Positions 6,021 through 6,777 of a stretch of 6,777 nucleotides of DNA are shown piece after piece (the stretch's first letter is position 1; every line of letters starts with the position of its first letter). A model generated the notes under the pieces. It ran no database searches. It was given only the letters and a program-made list of their open reading frames with translations, and was not told where the DNA came from. The position numbers and the translations under genes are program-made. The DNA is from an uncultured Halieaceae bacterium (lineage in GTDB: Bacteria; Pseudomonadota; Gammaproteobacteria; Pseudomonadales; Halieaceae). The stretch is taken from NCBI GenBank assembly GCA_913063005.1, contig CAJXZI010000106.1, positions 1 to 6,777 on the forward strand. Direction: 5' to 3'.

Positions 6021-6699
6021 GCCCATTTGAAATCGCCACGAGGGCATCCGTCAACCTTTGATACCCGGCTTCGTTCAATGTGTTGCCATCGGGCCAAACG
6101 AGCCTGCTGTCCGGCACTCCCCCTTGATCGATAAAAGTGTATTGCAGGTCGAGCCAATGTGCTTTGGATTCGTTGGCGGCCCATTCAGACCCCGCTGCGC
6201 GTACTTCCTCGGGAAAAGCCTTATCGGTTAACTGGTAACGCGGCGTGGTTATAGGGGCTATGACCCACAATTCAAAGTCTAGGGAATATTCAGAACGCTG
6301 GTCGATAATCCCTTGAAGTGCGTCCAAAACCGCTGATTGGTCGGCATTGACGGCGAAGGTGGTGTCGATGGGGAAGATCACTAGGGATGGCTGATAGAAA
6401 CCCACTAATCGGGTAAAACACTGATTGATGAAATTGGGGTTCAAACCTGCCATCCAACGACGCACTGCCACCTTATCCTCAGAGGGTGACGGAGGCGTAT
6501 CCCAGTAGCGCACCCTTTGATTGCCAATGATGAGCGCTGGAGCCTTGGGAAGTGAGTTCTTGAAATCTTCCGACTCAAATTCAAGTTCAAGCTGGGCGCA
6601 GGAGGCTGTTTGATTGGCTGGATCGAGAATCGTCAGTTTTAAGGCCAGCACGATCAGCGTAACAAGGGCTGTCGCCCAGGCGAACCTCAACATTCTCAT
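6010..6699 (-). CDS. Membrane-anchored SGNH/GDSL-hydrolase-like protein, catalytic residues apparently lost
   Basis: I do not recognise a named gene. The 229 residues open with a hydrophobic segment (about 5-23) preceded by Arg residues, which fits a signal anchor or signal peptide, so the rest is probably periplasmic. The body resembles a GDSL/SGNH hydrolase: IIGNQRVRYW (57-66) lies where the family has GDS or GSS, a strand-like SLVIFPIDTTFA (105-116) where it has GxND, and LDLQYTF...WPDGNTLNEAGYQRLTDAL (183-220) where it has the terminal DGxHLN..GY block. In each block the catalytic residue differs: Ser is Gln61, the Asn position is Thr113, and His is Thr207, while Asp204 remains. I infer a pseudoenzyme or binding protein. 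The start may be Met1 (6699) or Met3 (6693), and the latter is better spaced from AAAGGG. Two Cys (34, 94) could form a disulfide. The gene abuts an upstream reading frame and lies 20 nt before dxs, so it is probably co-transcribed with both. Confidence 0.8.
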   Translation of the reverse strand: MRMLRFAWATALVTLIVLALKLTILDPANQTASCAQLELEFESEDFKNSLPKAPALIIGNQRVRYWDTPPSPSEDKVAVRRWMAGLNPNFINQCFTRLVGFYQPSLVIFPIDTTFAVNADQSAVLDALQGIIDQRSEYSLDFELWVIAPITTPRYQLTDKAFPEEVRAAGSEWAANESKAHWLDLQYTFIDQGGVPDSRLVWPDGNTLNEAGYQRLTDALVAISNGRKQ

Positions 6700-6777
6700 T
6701 CACCCTTTATCCACTATGAAAGACATGTAGGCCCAAGCGGCCAGTTTGTGCATAATCGAGAACCTGTGTTGAGAGTG
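6700..6777 (-). CDS. C-terminal end of an unidentified upstream gene, 5' partial
   Basis: On the minus strand the frame is open from the window edge to a TGA at 6702-6700, giving 25 codons that end in AYMSFIVDKG. The TGA is directly followed by the first ATG of the SGNH-like gene, and that gene's Shine-Dalgarno-like site falls in this frame. Both facts are typical of tightly coupled operon genes and suggest that this is a real coding end. The stretch KLAAWAYMSFIV is hydrophobic and could be the end of a membrane helix. Twenty-five residues are too few to name a family. An acyltransferase partner would fit an SGNH-like neighbour, but that is only a guess. Confidence 0.45.
   Translation of the reverse strand, partial: HSQHRFSIMHKLAAWAYMSFIVDKG
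6703..6708 (-). promoter_or_regulatory. Shine-Dalgarno-like site of the SGNH-like gene
   Basis: On the minus strand AAAGGG is followed by TGAATG. It lies 3 nt before the first ATG (6699) and 9 nt before the second in-frame ATG (6693). The spacing favours the second, which would shorten the protein by two residues. The site sits inside the last codons of the upstream reading frame. Confidence 0.5.

Overview
This window is an ordinary core-metabolism locus of a Gammaproteobacterium. The evidence is the gene order, the RibBA variant with a decayed GTP cyclohydrolase II half (the form I know from Pseudomonas and relatives), and the E. coli/Pseudomonas-like sequences of NusB, ThiL, PgpA, Dxs and IspA. 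A marine lineage of the Cellvibrionales/Halieaceae type is possible, but that is a guess. I see no tRNA, rRNA, CRISPR array, insertion sequence or phage gene.

Left half, plus strand (1-2938): the 3' end of ribBA, then ribH, nusB, thiL and pgpA. Spacings are tight: 32 nt, a 1-nt overlap, 54 nt and a 17-nt overlap. This is the conserved gammaproteobacterial riboflavin / transcription antitermination / thiamine / phospholipid operon. RibBA and RibH make riboflavin precursors, NusB serves rRNA antitermination, ThiL makes thiamine diphosphate, and PgpA finishes phosphatidylglycerol synthesis.

Right half, minus strand (2946-6777, read right to left): the last 25 codons of an unidentified gene at the right edge, a membrane-anchored SGNH-hydrolase-like protein that appears to lack its catalytic residues, then dxs, xseB and ispA. 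These are packed with gaps of 0 and 20 nt, a 4-nt overlap and 24 nt, so they look like one transcription unit. Dxs makes the first MEP-pathway intermediate and needs thiamine diphosphate, the product of ThiL across the junction. IspA makes farnesyl diphosphate, and XseB is the small subunit of exonuclease VII. The two units converge with only 7 bp between stop codons.

Points of interest are the apparent SGNH pseudoenzyme and its unknown upstream partner, the order dxs-xseB-ispA (E. coli has xseB-ispA-dxs), a Trp in place of the usual active-site Phe in RibH, a short and divergent IspA N-terminus, and a convergent junction without a recognisable terminator. I found no convincing evidence of a wholly new system.
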